A stretch of 7,223 nucleotides of DNA, taken from positions 1-7,223 of the forward strand of contig JANWKD010000081.1 of NCBI GenBank assembly GCA_025451595.1. The letters run 5' to 3'. Shown one piece after another: positions 5,380 to 7,223 of the stretch (within the stretch, counting starts at the first letter, position 1; each line of letters begins with the position of its first letter). The notes under the pieces are model-generated. The model ran no database searches, was not told where the DNA came from, and was given only the letters and a program-made list of their open reading frames with translations. The DNA is from Candidatus Babeliales bacterium. GTDB taxonomy: Bacteria; Babelota; Babeliae; Babelales; JANWKD01. The translations under genes were made by a program, and so were the position numbers.

Positions 5380-7223
5380 ATGAACAATAGAATAATTTTT
5401 TGCCTTTTTATGGCGTTCTTTTTTAATACCATTAATTTGGGACAAACCAGTCAAGAGCATATCGAGCAACTCGAACGTATTCTTGCTGATGAATCATTTA
5501 TATTAGAAAAAGCAGAATGCATACTCGAACATATTTCACAAGTAATTGCAAATGACACCAAACGACGCTATAATCGCGCCGGATTAGAGCAGATCAGAGA
5601 CATAAAAAGTTCAATCAAATCAATTCGATCATTCAATGCAAATCCAATCAGTGAATCTATTTTAACCGCAATTCATATTCAAGTTTCTATTATTATCGCT
5701 TATTTGACGCATATATATGATACGAAGCTGAAAGACTTTCCTTCCTTAAAATTTTCTTTTGAACAACTGTTGTACCGAGCACAAAGCCAACCACTTTGCG
5801 CAAAAGATCTTGAAGAGCAAGTTGCATGTAACAAGGCAATTATTGATGTTTTATTTCAACGTTCTGACCAAGTGGGGTTAACATTTTTAAATAAATTTTA
5901 TCGCTCTCTTGAATATCTTGACCATAAACTTAAGCTTTCATTTATTTTTCGAAGAATGCTGCCGTATGGTGCATTAATGTTATGGCTAATTTTGACTACT
6001 GATGAAAAAACATTAGAGCAGATTCCTTACATGAGATGGCTAAAACAATTACTTGGAAGTACTCCTCAACAAAAAGAAGTTACGGTTCCTGTTTACACCA
6101 AATCAAATACAAACGAAGAACAGTTGCTACAAGCACCAGCAATGGAAGCGCGTCAGATCATTGAACAAAACCGCTCATCCCAAGAGCTGAAAGAATTTGT
6201 GCAAAATCTTTCAGCCATTGAATCTACCGCGTTAGATTCAGATAAAAGCGTGGGTTCTGAAACCATTAAAGCAATAACGAGTGGCGGCGGCATTTTAGGA
6301 AATATTTTATACTCATTGCGAGCACTTGTTCAGCTTGATGAAAAAGCACTCATTCAGTTTGCTCCTACTACGCTCATCTTACCTTATTTACAAAGAGATT
6401 TAATTGATTTGCGTAATTGGTTGCGCAAAAAATGGGCGATCACACAAAACAACTTACGCGGTTCTCATTTGACGGTACGCAGTTCGCATGATACACGCAA
6501 ACCACGTATTACATTTGATGATCTCATAGGACTAGAAGACGCAAAATCCATATTGCGCGATGTGGTTTTGTATATTTCTGATCCGGATCGCTTTAATCGC
6601 TCAGGAACCGCTATAGGTCGCGGCTTTTTACTAGAAGGCCCAACTCGTACCGGTAAAACGTTCATTGCAGAAGCGCTGGCTGGAGAAATAAGTAAAGCAT
6701 TAGCTGATAATGGCAAAGCAGACAAATGTGGCTTTAAAGAAGTAAAATGGTACGATTTGATGCAAAAAGATGGTATTAAAGCTGTCATTGAAGAAACAAA
6801 TCACGACGGTCCGTGTGTTCTGTTTATTGATGAAATTGATCTTCTTCGATTAAAAAAAGATGGGGACTCGTACTCCTTGAGCGAATTCTTAACGGGTATG
6901 AGTGGGTTAGATCGCAATGAGAAGAATATGACTATTCTAATTGCTGCTACGAATAACCCTCGCGATTTAGCTGAACAATTACTGCAATCGGGTCGTTTTG
7001 GCACTATCATTCATTTTGAAAATCCTCATTTTAATGATCGTAAAAAATTCTTCGAAGTTCATCTTGAAAAAATAACTATCGATATATCAGAATTCAATAT
7101 TATTCAGCTCGCCCAAGCCACTGAAGGCGCTTCTTTTGGTGATCTTGACGCTATTGTAAAGCATGCGCAATTTAAAGCAAAAACAGCTGGTGAACGCTTG
7201 ACTCAAAAACATTTTGATGAAGC
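5380..7223 (+). CDS. Exported or membrane protein with FtsH-like AAA ATPase domain, 3' end outside window
   Basis: An open frame from ATG 5380 reaches the window end (614 residues, unfinished). Residues 1-21 look like a signal peptide or anchor, with more hydrophobic stretches at about 95-113 and 193-207. Residues 115-370 are mostly helical and match nothing I know. An FtsH-type AAA domain starts at ITFDDLIGLEDAK (377-389). It has a Walker A of GPTRTGKT (420-427; usual GPPGTGKT), Walker B VLFIDEID (480-487), sensor-1 AATN (522-525), GRF with an arginine finger (R539) and a second-region motif EGASFGDLDAIV (582-593). The arginine normally three residues before R539 is glutamine (Q536), and the FtsH pore loop 'FVGVG' has no counterpart. 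ATP binding is likely; efficient hydrolysis or substrate threading is uncertain. Whether a zinc-protease domain follows cannot be seen. An in-frame ATG at 5353 would add nine residues but abuts the terminator. Confidence 0.85.
   Translation, partial: MNNRIIFCLFMAFFFNTINLGQTSQEHIEQLERILADESFILEKAECILEHISQVIANDTKRRYNRAGLEQIRDIKSSIKSIRSFNANPISESILTAIHIQVSIIIAYLTHIYDTKLKDFPSLKFSFEQLLYRAQSQPLCAKDLEEQVACNKAIIDVLFQRSDQVGLTFLNKFYRSLEYLDHKLKLSFIFRRMLPYGALMLWLILTTDEKTLEQIPYMRWLKQLLGSTPQQKEVTVPVYTKSNTNEEQLLQAPAMEARQIIEQNRSSQELKEFVQNLSAIESTALDSDKSVGSETIKAITSGGGILGNILYSLRALVQLDEKALIQFAPTTLILPYLQRDLIDLRNWLRKKWAITQNNLRGSHLTVRSSHDTRKPRITFDDLIGLEDAKSILRDVVLYISDPDRFNRSGTAIGRGFLLEGPTRTGKTFIAEALAGEISKALADNGKADKCGFKEVKWYDLMQKDGIKAVIEETNHDGPCVLFIDEIDLLRLKKDGDSYSLSEFLTGMSGLDRNEKNMTILIAATNNPRDLAEQLLQSGRFGTIIHFENPHFNDRKKFFEVHLEKITIDISEFNIIQLAQATEGASFGDLDAIVKHAQFKAKTAGERLTQKHFDE

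Noticed and set aside
6465..7010. Two minus-strand open frames inside the AAA domain (6465-6788, 6801-7010)
   Set aside because: They are antisense to conserved Walker A, Walker B and sensor motifs and are shadows of that reading frame.

Overview
The window is AT-rich and gene-dense. It looks like a piece of chromosome from a small-genome, probably host-associated bacterium. Five of the seven genes carry an N-terminal signal peptide or signal anchor, and several products are poorly conserved. Secreted F-box-like/WD40-like paralogs, a membrane-anchored thioredoxin reductase-thioredoxin fusion and an FtsH-like AAA ATPase with its own export signal together suggest an intracellular, protist-associated lineage such as Dependentiae (TM6)/Babeliae. 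That placement is inference from gene style; there is no rRNA or other phylogenetic marker here.

Layout. Positions 1-1704 hold two tandem minus-strand paralogs. The first (1-385) is cut by the window edge and the second (791-1642) is complete. They share a start region, signal peptide, F-box-like segment and promoter, then diverge. Between them, on the plus strand, is a 74-residue ribbon-helix-helix antitoxin-like gene (590-814) with a perfect inverted repeat in front of it and no toxin beside it. Its 3' end overlaps the 3' end of the second paralog. Next comes a plus-strand kinase of the streptomycin/hydroxyurea phosphotransferase family (1757-2620), closed by a rho-independent terminator. 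A small minus-strand membrane protein (2699-3010) converges on it.

The second half starts with the minus-strand thioredoxin reductase-thioredoxin fusion (3207-4661), which has its own terminator at 3172-3200. A divergent promoter with a consensus -35 box then drives a plus-strand gene for an exported protein of unknown function (4777-5289), which ends in a strong terminator. The window closes with a long plus-strand gene (from 5380, running off the end) for a signal-peptide-bearing protein with a C-terminal FtsH-type AAA domain in which several usual motifs are altered.

The genes do not form one pathway or a long operon. Most are single transcription units with their own promoters or terminators. 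The shared theme is the cell envelope and possibly the host interface: secreted F-box-like proteins, envelope redox chemistry, an envelope AAA ATPase and small membrane proteins. I see no RNA genes, CRISPR array, insertion sequence or integrase. No gene-free gap exceeds about 300 bases; the largest (386-589) contains the promoter and operator elements listed.
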